64,000 bases of DNA from Streptomyces hokutonensis (GTDB lineage Bacteria > Actinomycetota > Actinomycetes > Streptomycetales > Streptomycetaceae), in the NCBI RefSeq assembly GCF_000376565.1, contig NZ_BARG01000079.1:47765-111764 (forward strand). The letters are read 5' to 3'. The position numbers were made by a program, and so were the translations under genes. The notes beneath the pieces were generated by a model. It ran no database searches. It was not told the origin of the DNA and was given only the letters and a program-made list of their open reading frames with translations. Of this stretch, positions 42,347 through 49,821 are shown one piece after another (position 1 is the first letter of the stretch; each line of letters starts with the position of its first letter).

Positions 42347-42709
42347 ATGGTGGATACCGAACAGCCGGGCCAGTCAGGGCAGTTGACGGTCAGGACCGAT
42401 GTCGTCGACGGCATCGTCGTCGTGGCCCTGGCCGGAGAGATCGACCACCAGACGGCCGCTCCGCTGAGGGAGGCGCTGGACCTGCCGGACGGGGTCGCAC
42501 CGCATGTCGTCCTCGACCTGCGCCAGGTGACCTTCATGGACTCCAGCGGCATCAACATCCTCCTCGCCGTCCACCAGACGCTCGCCCAGGCGAACGGCTG
42601 GCTGCGACTGGCGGGGACCACCCCCTCCGTGCAGCGCGTCATCCAGCTCGTCGGCATCGACGGAGTCGTCGACTGCTACCCGACTGTCCAACAGGCCCTC
42701 GCCCACTGA
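42347..42709 (+). CDS. STAS-domain anti-sigma-factor antagonist
   Basis: A 120-residue STAS protein of the RsbV/SpoIIAA type. The phosphorylatable Ser lies in VTFMDSSGINILLAVHQ, the classic DSSG. The beta-strand start GIVVVALAGEIDHQTA also matches. In a partner switch, the ATPase encoded divergently phosphorylates it and SpoIIE phosphatases (three are encoded within 9 kb upstream) reactivate it. No sigma gene of the SigB type is present, so the final target lies elsewhere. Confidence 0.9.
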   Translation: MVDTEQPGQSGQLTVRTDVVDGIVVVALAGEIDHQTAAPLREALDLPDGVAPHVVLDLRQVTFMDSSGINILLAVHQTLAQANGWLRLAGTTPSVQRVIQLVGIDGVVDCYPTVQQALAH

Positions 42710-42795
42710 CCGTTGGGGTAGCGCAGCACGCTCTCCGCAGGTCGGGACCGGAAAATGGTTGTCCTGTCGACGGGGCGCGGTGATAGACATTCGGC

Positions 42796-43569
42796 GTGAC
42801 GAAGACTCTCGAATTCGCGGACCTGCTGCGGCTGATCGACGAACGGTCGACGGCGTTCCGGGCCGCGGTCGCCGCCGCGCCCAGCCTCGACGCGCAGGTG
42901 CCGACCTGCCCCGAGTGGACCCTGTTCGACCTGGTGCAGCACCTGGGCACCGTGCACCGCCGCTGGGCCGCCATCGTCGCCGCCGGGCCCGCCGACAGCC
43001 GGGCGAACCCCGCCCCCTCGGAAGTGCCCCGGGAGCGTGAGGCCCTGCTCGCCTGGTCGGCCGAGTCCACGCGGCAACTGCTGGGCACACTGCGGGAGTT
43101 CGGCCCGGATCGCGGCTGCTGGACATGGTGGGGCGACGGGCAGTCCCCGCAGACCTCCGGTGCCGTCGCCCGGCACCAGGTCCAGGAGGCCACGGTGCAC
43201 ACCTACGACGCCCAGCTCACCGCCGGCGACCCGCAGCCGCTGCCCGAGGAGGCGGCGCTGGACGGTGTCGAGGAGTTCGTGTTCACCTGCAACGCGACGA
43301 CGAGCCCCTGGCCGCACGACCCCGCCACCGTCGACTACCACGCCACCGAGGGCCGGTCCTGGCGCCTCGAACTCTCCGCCGCCGGCGCGCGGGCCACGCC
43401 CATTCCCGCGTCCGCGCCGATTCCCGCCGACACCGCCTACGCCTCCGCCCGGGCCACGGCCGGAGAACTGGTCCTCTTCATGTACGGCCGTACCTACGTC
43501 GAACCCCTGAAGATCGACGGCGAGCAGCGACTCTTCGACCAGCTCATCGCCTGGGACCCGTCGGCGTAG
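42796..43569 (+). CDS. Maleylpyruvate isomerase family mycothiol-dependent enzyme
   Basis: A 257-residue protein of TIGR03083 type. N-terminal domain: VPTCPEWTLFDLVQHLGTVH, with W-T-x-x-D-L-x-x-H, and HQVQEATVHTYDAQL gives the other metal-binding His pattern (H-x3-E-x3-H). The C-terminal half matches the MDMPI C-terminal domain. GTG start at 42796. Such enzymes use mycothiol in aromatic ring-cleavage or detoxification. The next gene encodes an aromatic hydroxylase, which makes a role in aromatic metabolism reasonable. Confidence 0.85.
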   Translation: MTKTLEFADLLRLIDERSTAFRAAVAAAPSLDAQVPTCPEWTLFDLVQHLGTVHRRWAAIVAAGPADSRANPAPSEVPREREALLAWSAESTRQLLGTLREFGPDRGCWTWWGDGQSPQTSGAVARHQVQEATVHTYDAQLTAGDPQPLPEEAALDGVEEFVFTCNATTSPWPHDPATVDYHATEGRSWRLELSAAGARATPIPASAPIPADTAYASARATAGELVLFMYGRTYVEPLKIDGEQRLFDQLIAWDPSA

Positions 43570-43635
43570 GGGAACACCGGCTGTGCCCCGCGGCGACCGG
43601 ATCTGCTCGGCTAGGGTGACCCCGGAGGTGGTCAA

Positions 43636-44868
43636 GTGGCCGACAGTACGCGGGAGTTGAGCCAGGCGCCGGAGTCCACGACGGTGGTGGTGATCGGCGC
43701 CGGCCCGGCCGGCATGACCGTCGCGAACCTGTTGCAGCGCAGCGGCGTCGACTGCGTCGTCCTCGAACGCCGGACCCGCGAGTACGTGGCGCAGCGCCAG
43801 CGGGCCGGCATCGTCGAGACCCGCGCGGTGCGCATGTTCGACTCCTGGGGGCTGGCCGACCGGGTCCTGGGCGGTGTCCCGCACCAGGGCATCCTGGAAC
43901 TCCGCGTCGACGGCGAACCCCATCTCGTGTCGGACTACGACGGCTCCGAGGGACCGACCGCCCGCCTCTGCCCCCAGCAGATGCTGGTCCAGAAACTCAC
44001 CGCCGAGTACCTCGTGAACGGCGGCGACCTGCGCTTCGAGGCCGCCGACGTCACCCTGCACGACGTGACCGGCGACCGCCCCACCGTCCGCTACCGCACC
44101 GCGGACGGTGAACTCCGCACCCTCACCTGCGAGTTCGTCGCGGGCTGCGACGGCGACCACGGCATCAGCCGCACCTCCGTCCCCGACGGGACCCTCACGC
44201 CGTACGCCTTCGACCACGGCATCGGCTGGCTGACGGTCCTCGCCGACGCCCCGCCGCCGGCCCACCCACTCCTGGCCGTCAGCCCTCAGGGCTTCGCCGC
44301 GCACTTCCCGCGCGGCCCCTACACCAGCCGCTACTACCTCCAGTGCCCGCCCGACGACCACCCCGACGCCTGGCCCGACGACCGGGTCTGGGACGCCCTG
44401 CGCACCCGGCTCGGCGATCCGGCCCTCGTCTCCGGCCCGATCACCGACCGCGAGATCTTCCGGCTCCGCAGCCTGGTCCACGACCCGATGCAGTACGGCC
44501 GTCTCTACCTCGTCGGCGACGCGGCGCACATCGTCTCGCCGATGGGCGGCAAGGGCATGAACCTCGCGCTCTACGACGCCGATCTCTTCGCCCGGGCCGT
44601 ACGGGACTCCGTCCACGACCAGGACGACACGGCCCTGCGCACCTACTCGGAGCGCTGTCTGCGCCGCGTCTGGAACGACCAGGAGTTCTCGCACTGGATG
44701 ACCGGCATGCTCCACGACGCCGGAGACGCCACCAACTCCGGCCCCTTCCGCCGCGGCCTGGCCCGCGCCCGACTCGACCGGCTCTTCACAGCCCCCGGCG
44801 CGGCCCGCGCCTTCTCCGAACTCATGACAGGGCTGGAATTCGGAGAAAGCGCGGGGCCACCGCGCTGA
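43636..44868 (+). CDS. pobA: 4-hydroxybenzoate 3-monooxygenase family flavoprotein
   Basis: A 410-residue group A flavoprotein monooxygenase. The FAD fingerprint is VVVIGAGPAGMTVANLLQRS, the DG motif is EFVAGCDGDHGISR, and the second FAD block is GRLYLVGDAAHIVSPMGGKG. The substrate arginines lie in PYTSRYYLQ, matching PobA. Canonical PobA has VPPTGAKG in the last block; here VSPMGGKG changes residues at the active site, so 4-hydroxybenzoate itself may not be the substrate. GTG at 43636 with CGGAGGTGG before it. No protocatechuate pathway genes are adjacent. Confidence 0.8.
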   Translation: MADSTRELSQAPESTTVVVIGAGPAGMTVANLLQRSGVDCVVLERRTREYVAQRQRAGIVETRAVRMFDSWGLADRVLGGVPHQGILELRVDGEPHLVSDYDGSEGPTARLCPQQMLVQKLTAEYLVNGGDLRFEAADVTLHDVTGDRPTVRYRTADGELRTLTCEFVAGCDGDHGISRTSVPDGTLTPYAFDHGIGWLTVLADAPPPAHPLLAVSPQGFAAHFPRGPYTSRYYLQCPPDDHPDAWPDDRVWDALRTRLGDPALVSGPITDREIFRLRSLVHDPMQYGRLYLVGDAAHIVSPMGGKGMNLALYDADLFARAVRDSVHDQDDTALRTYSERCLRRVWNDQEFSHWMTGMLHDAGDATNSGPFRRGLARARLDRLFTAPGAARAFSELMTGLEFGESAGPPR

Positions 44869-44870
44869 GA

Positions 44871-45638
44871 TCAGCTACGGCGCAGCTGCCGTACGAAGAA
44901 CCTCACCGCGCTGTCCGCCTCGAACCTCGGCAGCTCCTTGTGCGCGCCCGAGTTGACGTGCAGTGACTTCTCCCGCGAGGCGAAGGCGTCGAACAGCGCG
45001 AGACCGGACGGGCGCGGGATGTGCTCGTCGTCCCACTGAAGGGCGAACTCGATCGGTACCGTGATGCGCCGCGCAGTCTCGGCGAGGGCGTCGTCGTACC
45101 AGAAGAGGCCGAACACCGCGGCGGTGATGCGGGGTTCGGCCGCCGTCAGCGGGATGCCGATCGCGGTGCCCATGTTCAGGCCGTAGTAGCCGACGGGCCC
45201 TTCGGCGCCGATCTCCGGCAGTTCCTGGAGGGCGTCCAGGGCCGCCCGCCACTCCGGTACGGCACGCTCCGCGAGGTGGCCGTTGTAGCGGACGACGATC
45301 TCGCCGACCGGTTCGCCGGCCGCCATCGCCTTCTGCATCGCGGCGATCTCCCGCTCGTCGTGCGCGGTCCGCGGTCGGCCGCCGTGGCCCGGCGCGTCGA
45401 TGACGGCGACATGGAAGCCGCCGTCGGCCACGAGGAGTTGGGCGCGGCCTGTCATGGCGGGGGACTTCCTGTGGTTGCCGCCGCCGTGCCCCATCAGCAC
45501 GAGGGGCGCGCGATCGCCACCGGTCTCCGGCGACCAGAGGGCGCCGGTGATCTCACCCATGGTGAAGTCGTGCTGGACGACACCGTCGGACGTGGTCTCC
45601 GCGGTGAAGTAGAAGTGCTTGGAATCAGTGGAATTCAT
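44871..45638 (-). CDS. Alpha/beta hydrolase-fold protein with Asn at the nucleophile position
   Basis: A 255-residue alpha/beta hydrolase of the dienelactone-hydrolase-like type. It has the oxyanion-side LVLMGHGGGNHRKSP and the later Asp (ALQWDDEHIPRPSGLALFDA) and His (SGAHKELPRFE). The nucleophile elbow reads YYGLNMGTAIG, where GxSxG is expected: Asn (AAC) stands for Ser (AGC), one base different. The protein may be catalytically altered or non-enzymatic. ATG at 45638 has GAAAGGCGA before it. A short reading frame with a strong ribosome site precedes it. Confidence 0.82.
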   Translation of the reverse strand: MNSTDSKHFYFTAETTSDGVVQHDFTMGEITGALWSPETGGDRAPLVLMGHGGGNHRKSPAMTGRAQLLVADGGFHVAVIDAPGHGGRPRTAHDEREIAAMQKAMAAGEPVGEIVVRYNGHLAERAVPEWRAALDALQELPEIGAEGPVGYYGLNMGTAIGIPLTAAEPRITAAVFGLFWYDDALAETARRITVPIEFALQWDDEHIPRPSGLALFDAFASREKSLHVNSGAHKELPRFEADSAVRFFVRQLRRS

Positions 45639-45688
45639 GGCTTGTCGCCTTTCGGGAGTGCCTTGTCGTGAGGCGCTCCCGGCGACAC

Positions 45689-45748
45689 CTATGTCACTGG
45701 CCCAACCGTGAAGAAGAGGGGGAGCACCCACCTGCGTACTGCGTTCAT
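45689..45748 (-). CDS. Short upstream reading frame (19 aa) before the hydrolase gene
   Basis: An ATG at 45748 with an excellent ribosome site (GAGGAGGTG) opens a frame encoding MNAVRRWVLPLFFTVGPVT, ending at 45689, 51 bp before the hydrolase start. It is hydrophobic and basic and could be a leader peptide or small membrane peptide. A minus-strand TAACTT near 45790 with a TTGGCC 19 bp upstream could be its promoter. It is too short for family recognition. Confidence 0.4.
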   Translation of the reverse strand: MNAVRRWVLPLFFTVGPVT

Positions 45749-45861
45749 GGGTCTCACCTCCTCGCGTGTCGTCACGGCCTACGGCAAGTTAGCAGCCGCC
45801 TCGTCCGCGCGGCCAACGTATTTTGCCGAGCCGTTGCCGCATGCACATACATCTAATGTTC

Positions 45862-45891
45862 TTGACATCTTCCGGGACCGACGACGAAGGT
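45862..45891 (+). promoter_or_regulatory. Promoter of the leader peptide-LLM monooxygenase operon
   Basis: A consensus -35 TTGACA at 45862-45867 is followed after 18 bp by GAAGGT at 45886-45891, a weak -10. The leader peptide ATG at 45925 lies about 34 bp beyond. The -35 is the best consensus match seen in this interval. Confidence 0.5.
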
Positions 45892-45924
45892 TGAGGCGAT
45901 CGCTCCCGGACGGGTGGAGGCCCC

Positions 45925-46041
45925 ATGTGCGCACATGACGCCGCGCCTCGCGGTGCCGTCCCGGGCGCGCGGCTGATCATTCGCCGGCATGTCGACTACT
46001 GCCGTACCGCCTCCGCCGTCTGTCCTTCCGTACGCCTCTGA
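45925..46041 (+). CDS. Putative sulfur-responsive leader peptide (38 aa)
   Basis: A 38-residue frame with ribosome site GGTGGAGG. Its C-terminal part LIIRRHVDYCRTASAVCPSV matches the short leader peptides often annotated in Streptomyces upstream of sulfur-assimilation genes, with an R-H-(I/V)-D-L/Y-x-R-x-A-S-A-x-C pattern. In such leaders, translation through the Cys codons is thought to sense cysteine supply. It precedes two flavin monooxygenases of the organosulfur-desulfurising type by 54 bp, a fitting target. Confidence 0.7.
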   Translation: MCAHDAAPRGAVPGARLIIRRHVDYCRTASAVCPSVRL

Positions 46042-46095
46042 CCCACGTCGGCCCCACGGGCCGTCCGTCTCGACGCGTTCTCGGAAGGAACACCC

Positions 46096-47196
46096 ATGTC
46101 CGGCTCCGCTCTGCGGCTCGCCCTCGAAATCGACGGCGACGGCGCCCATCCCGTGGCCTGGCGCCGCGCCGCCCACTCGCCCGACCACCTGCTGAGCCCG
46201 CGCCGGGTGGCCCGAGTCGCCGCCGACGCGGAGAACGCCGGGTTCACCCTGCTCACCCTGGAGGACGGCGCGCTCCCGCCCGGCACCGGCCCGGACGCGG
46301 TCGGCCGGATCGGCGCGGTGGAGCGGGCCGCGTTCATCGCCGCGTCGACGAGTGTCGTCGGTGTGGCGCCGGTCGTGCCGCTCACCTATGCCGAACCGTT
46401 CCATGTCTCCAGCCAGTTGGCGTCCCTGGACCACATCTCGGTCGGGCGTGCCGGGTGGGTGGTGAGCGAGGAGACGCGCGCCGAGGCCGCCACCGTGTGG
46501 GGGCGCCCGCTCGTCGACGGGGCCACGGCCCGCGCCCGCGAGTCCCGGGACGGCGTCGAGGTCGTCCGCGCGCTGTGGGACTCCTGGGAGGACGACGCGG
46601 TCATCCGCTCCGTCGCCACCAGCCGCTACCTCGACCGCGAGCGGCTGCACTACGTCGACTTCACCGGCGACACCTACACGGTCAAGGGCCCGGCGATCGT
46701 GCCGCGCCCGCCGCAGGGCCAGCTCGTCGTGTTCGGCCTGCCCGACCGCGTGCCCGCCGGGCAGCTCGACGTCGCCCTCGTCGAGGGCCGCGACCTCGCC
46801 GCCGTCACCTCGGGCGCGGCCGGCGCCGGAACGCCGCGTACCTTCGCCGAGATCGAGGTCGCCCTCGACACCGCCCACGCGACGGCCGAGGAACGCGTTG
46901 CCGACCTCGAACGCCACGCTCCCTGGCCCGACCTGGGACGGCTGCGCCACATCGGCTCGGCCGCCGGACTCGCCCTGCTGCTGGGGGAGTTGAGGGGAGT
47001 GGTGGACGGAGTGCGGCTGCACCCGCTGGTGCTCGACGAGGACCTCCCCGAACTCTCCCGGCTGGTCCTGCCCCACCTCTTCGAACGACGGCACGCCCTA
47101 CGGCCCCTGCCCGCCGCGACCTTGCGCACTCACCTGGGCCTGGACCGGCCCGCGAACCGGTACGCCGCCGCGGCCGTCCAGGAGGAAGCCCGATGA
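46096..47196 (+). CDS. LLM class flavin-dependent oxidoreductase
   Basis: A 366-residue luciferase-like monooxygenase. Its recognisable parts are LSPRRVARVAADAENAGFTL, APVVPLTYAEPFHVSSQLAS and LDHISVGRAGWVVSEE. It uses reduced FMN and oxygen and probably acts on an organosulfur or related small substrate. A stretch of the family between strands 6 and 7 is shorter than in the partner protein. Its stop overlaps the ATG of the next LLM gene. A sulfur-type leader peptide precedes it. Confidence 0.82.
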   Translation: MSGSALRLALEIDGDGAHPVAWRRAAHSPDHLLSPRRVARVAADAENAGFTLLTLEDGALPPGTGPDAVGRIGAVERAAFIAASTSVVGVAPVVPLTYAEPFHVSSQLASLDHISVGRAGWVVSEETRAEAATVWGRPLVDGATARARESRDGVEVVRALWDSWEDDAVIRSVATSRYLDRERLHYVDFTGDTYTVKGPAIVPRPPQGQLVVFGLPDRVPAGQLDVALVEGRDLAAVTSGAAGAGTPRTFAEIEVALDTAHATAEERVADLERHAPWPDLGRLRHIGSAAGLALLLGELRGVVDGVRLHPLVLDEDLPELSRLVLPHLFERRHALRPLPAATLRTHLGLDRPANRYAAAAVQEEAR

Positions 47197-48593
47197 CCCG
47201 CACCGACCCCCTCGACGTCCCCCGCCCGGACGCCCAGCTCCACCTCGGCGTCTTCTTCCAGGGCGTCAACCACTGGACGATCTGGTCCGACCCGGCCAGC
47301 GGTTCCCAGATCGACCCCGCCAACTTCCGGCGCGTCGCCCGGACCGCCGAACGCGGCCTGTTCGACGCGTTCTTCCTGGGGGAGGGGCTGCGGCTGCGCG
47401 AGGTCGACGGACAGATCCACGACCTCGACGTCGCCGGACGGCCCGACGCCATCACCCAACTCGCCGCGCTGGCAGCCGTGACCGACCGGATCGGCCTGGT
47501 CAGCACCTCCAACACCACCTTCAACGAACCAGCCGACCTCGCCCGCCGCCTCTCCGGCCTCGACCTGCTCTCCGAGGGCCGCGCCGGCTGGAACGTGGTG
47601 ACCACCGACAACGCCTGGACCGGCGCCAACTTCCGCCGCGGCGGCTATCTCGACCACGCGGACCGCTACCGGCGCGCCGAGGAGTTCCTCACCGTCGCCC
47701 GCGCCCTCTGGGACGCCTGGACGGACGCGGCAGTCTCCGACTCGGCCGCCGCCCCGGCCTGGGCGGCACCCGGCGCCGTACGCCAAGTCCGCCACCAGGG
47801 ACCGCAGTTCGACGTCGACCTCGCACCCACGCTGCCGCGCAGCGCCCAGGGACACCCGGTGATCTTCCAGGCCGGGGACTCCGGCGAGGGCCGCGACTTC
47901 GCCGCCCGCAACGCCGACGTCATCTTCTCCGCGCACGGCAACGACTTCGACGACGCGCTCGCCTTCGCCGACGACCTGCGGGCCCGACTGCGGGCCGCAG
48001 GACGCCCCGAGGACGACCTGCGCATCCTCCCGGGCACCGAGATCATCATCGGCGCCACGGAGGAGGAGGCACTGGAGAAGAAGCGCTGGATCCGTCTCCA
48101 ACAGGTCACCCCTGCAACGGCGTTGGGCATCGCCGGACTCCTGTGGGGCATCGACCTCTCCGGCCGTGACGCCGATGGGCCGCTGCCCAAGGAGGACCCG
48201 GTCGTCGCCGAGAACGACGGCTCCTTCGGCGCACGGCGGATCGCCGACCCGCGCCAAGTCGTCGCCGAATGGCGGGAGAAGGCCGACGCGAACCGCTGGT
48301 CGCTGCGCGAGACCGTCATCGCGCTCGGCCCCCAGCGTGGCCATGTCGGCACCCCGGAGGGACTGGCGGACAAGTTCGCCCACTACGTCCGGCACGGCGC
48401 CGTCGACGGCTTCAACGTCACGCCGTACCTGATCCCCGACGGCCTGGACGACATCGTCGACCTGCTCGTCCCCGCACTCCAGGAACGCGGCGTCTACCGC
48501 ACCGAGTACACCGGCACGACCCTGCGCGAACACCTCGGCCTGCGGGAACCGCTCACCCACCGCACCGCCACGGACCGCCGGCAGGCGGGCTGA
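47193..48593 (+). CDS. NtaA/SnaA/DszA-type flavin monooxygenase
   Basis: A 466-residue LLM monooxygenase of the NtaA/SnaA/DszA (SoxA) group, full length for the family (about 450). Diagnostic segments are HLGVFFQGVNHWTIWSDPAS, LVSTSNTTFNEPADLARRLS, EGRAGWNVVTTDNAWTGANF and SAQGHPVIFQAGDSGEGRDF. The group includes nitrilotriacetate and dibenzothiophene-sulfone monooxygenases that need a partner flavin reductase, which is not encoded here. It is coupled to the first LLM gene by ATGA overlap. Confidence 0.88.
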   Translation: MTRTDPLDVPRPDAQLHLGVFFQGVNHWTIWSDPASGSQIDPANFRRVARTAERGLFDAFFLGEGLRLREVDGQIHDLDVAGRPDAITQLAALAAVTDRIGLVSTSNTTFNEPADLARRLSGLDLLSEGRAGWNVVTTDNAWTGANFRRGGYLDHADRYRRAEEFLTVARALWDAWTDAAVSDSAAAPAWAAPGAVRQVRHQGPQFDVDLAPTLPRSAQGHPVIFQAGDSGEGRDFAARNADVIFSAHGNDFDDALAFADDLRARLRAAGRPEDDLRILPGTEIIIGATEEEALEKKRWIRLQQVTPATALGIAGLLWGIDLSGRDADGPLPKEDPVVAENDGSFGARRIADPRQVVAEWREKADANRWSLRETVIALGPQRGHVGTPEGLADKFAHYVRHGAVDGFNVTPYLIPDGLDDIVDLLVPALQERGVYRTEYTGTTLREHLGLREPLTHRTATDRRQAG

Positions 48594-48601
48594 CCCACGG
48601 C

Positions 48602-48642
48602 CGCGGCGGCCACCGTCCCCCCTGTGCACGGTGGCCACCGCG
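48602..48642. terminator. Hairpin terminator after the LLM operon
   Basis: A 15-bp stem with one mismatch (48602-48616 against 48628-48642, core GGCCACCGT/ACGGTGGCC) has an 11-base loop. It starts nine bases after the monooxygenase stop and precedes the convergent regulator gene. Confidence 0.75.
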
Positions 48643-48724
48643 TGCCGTCGCTCCAACCCTCGCCGCGCGGGAAGCACGGGGCAATGAATTCGAAAGCGTT
48701 CTAAATGACCCCGGCGGGGGTCGG

Positions 48725-49702
48725 TCACCGATCCAGCAGGCGCAGGCCCAGGGGCGTCGCCGAGTGCCGTACGAACTGGCCCTCCCGGTGACTGGCGATC
48801 AGACCTCCGTCGCGCAGCACACCGAGCTGGTAACTGGCGCTGGGCAGCGCGATGTTGGCCGCCGAGGCCACCTCGGACGTGGTCCGTGCGCCATGGCGGG
48901 CCAGATGCGCCAGCACGACCGTCCGGGTACGGCCGAGCAGTCGCTCCAGCCCGTCCCTGCTCTCCCGGACGATCTCCAGGGGCTGTTTGGCGACCGGGTA
49001 GACGAGCACCGGCCCGAGCGTGGGGTCCGCGAGGGCGGTGGGTCTGCGCCAGCAGAAGTAGGACGGGACGAGCAGCAGGCCCCGCCCCTCCAGATGCAGT
49101 TCGCGGTCGACGGGATAGTCCACCTCCAGCACCGGGGCGTGCCAACGGGCGTGCGGGCGCAGGCTGTTGAGGAGGGCTGAGGTGCCGCCGTCGAGGAGTG
49201 CGCGGGCGCGCAGTTCGACATCGTCGCCGACGGCTGCCTGCACACGGGGCCAGTACGGTTCGAGCAGGGTCCCGCAGGACACTTCCAGGGCCCGCGTCAA
49301 CGCCCCCAGGGCCTTGGTCCCCGGCCGGTCGAGCGTGGAGACCCACGACGGCAGCGGACGCGACTCGGCGAGCCGCGACAGCTCACGGCTCAACCGGGCG
49401 CGGGAGGTGGCCCGTACCTCGTCGAGACCACCGGCCAGACCGCTGCCCGTGACGGACGGCGTGAGGAAGTCGGGGATGTAGCCCACCGGAGGAATCAGCG
49501 TCCGCAACGGCGACAGGGCCCGCCCGGCCCGCGGGTCCTCGGCCAGCCGGTCGCGCACCGAGCGGCGCCAGTGCCCGAATTCGAGCGCCCCCTGTCGGCT
49601 GTCCAACCGGCAGACACCGCACACGAGTTCCCACAGCGCATGAGGCTGGCGGGCGACCCGGATGCTCTGCAGATCCCGCGAGGTGAAGTGAATTCGGAGC
49701 AT
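48725..49702 (-). CDS. ArsR-type winged-helix regulator with DUF5937 N-terminus
   Basis: A 325-residue protein with a large N-terminal domain (about 1-230; MLRIHFTSRDLQSIRVARQP, VGYIPDFLTP) and a C-terminal ArsR-like winged helix (RTTSEVASAANIALPSASYQ, then GGLIASHREGQFVRHSATPL). This architecture is common in Streptomyces and lacks the metal-binding Cys set of classic ArsR. It is convergent with the LLM operon, so it need not control it. Ligand and targets are unknown. Confidence 0.82.
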   Translation of the reverse strand: MLRIHFTSRDLQSIRVARQPHALWELVCGVCRLDSRQGALEFGHWRRSVRDRLAEDPRAGRALSPLRTLIPPVGYIPDFLTPSVTGSGLAGGLDEVRATSRARLSRELSRLAESRPLPSWVSTLDRPGTKALGALTRALEVSCGTLLEPYWPRVQAAVGDDVELRARALLDGGTSALLNSLRPHARWHAPVLEVDYPVDRELHLEGRGLLLVPSYFCWRRPTALADPTLGPVLVYPVAKQPLEIVRESRDGLERLLGRTRTVVLAHLARHGARTTSEVASAANIALPSASYQLGVLRDGGLIASHREGQFVRHSATPLGLRLLDR

Positions 49703-49758
49703 GCGACCTCATTCCCGCGCGTGGTCAGTGCGCGTGATCGGTGGGGGGTCACGGCCGC

Positions 49759-49802
49759 AAAAAAACCGGCGCGCCACTCATGGGGACGACTGAGAGGCGC
49801 GC
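49759..49802 (-). terminator. Intrinsic terminator with U-tract after the DUF1684 gene
   Basis: On the minus strand a 12-bp stem with one mismatch (49802-49791 against 49780-49769, GCGCGCC core) is followed at once by CGG and seven T residues (49765-49759). The full stem plus T-run form is unusual for Streptomyces. It lies 20 bases downstream of the DUF1684 stop. Confidence 0.85.
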
Positions 49803-49821
49803 TTGGTTGTGGGGCCGGGCC

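Noticed and set aside
42676..44715. A 679-codon minus-strand frame
   Set aside because: It is antisense to the maleylpyruvate isomerase family and PobA-like genes, has no family resemblance, and is a codon-bias shadow.
45993..46000. A third CGACTACT word
   Set aside because: It lies inside the leader-peptide coding sequence and no GGAAC element occurs 22 bp upstream, so it is a chance match.
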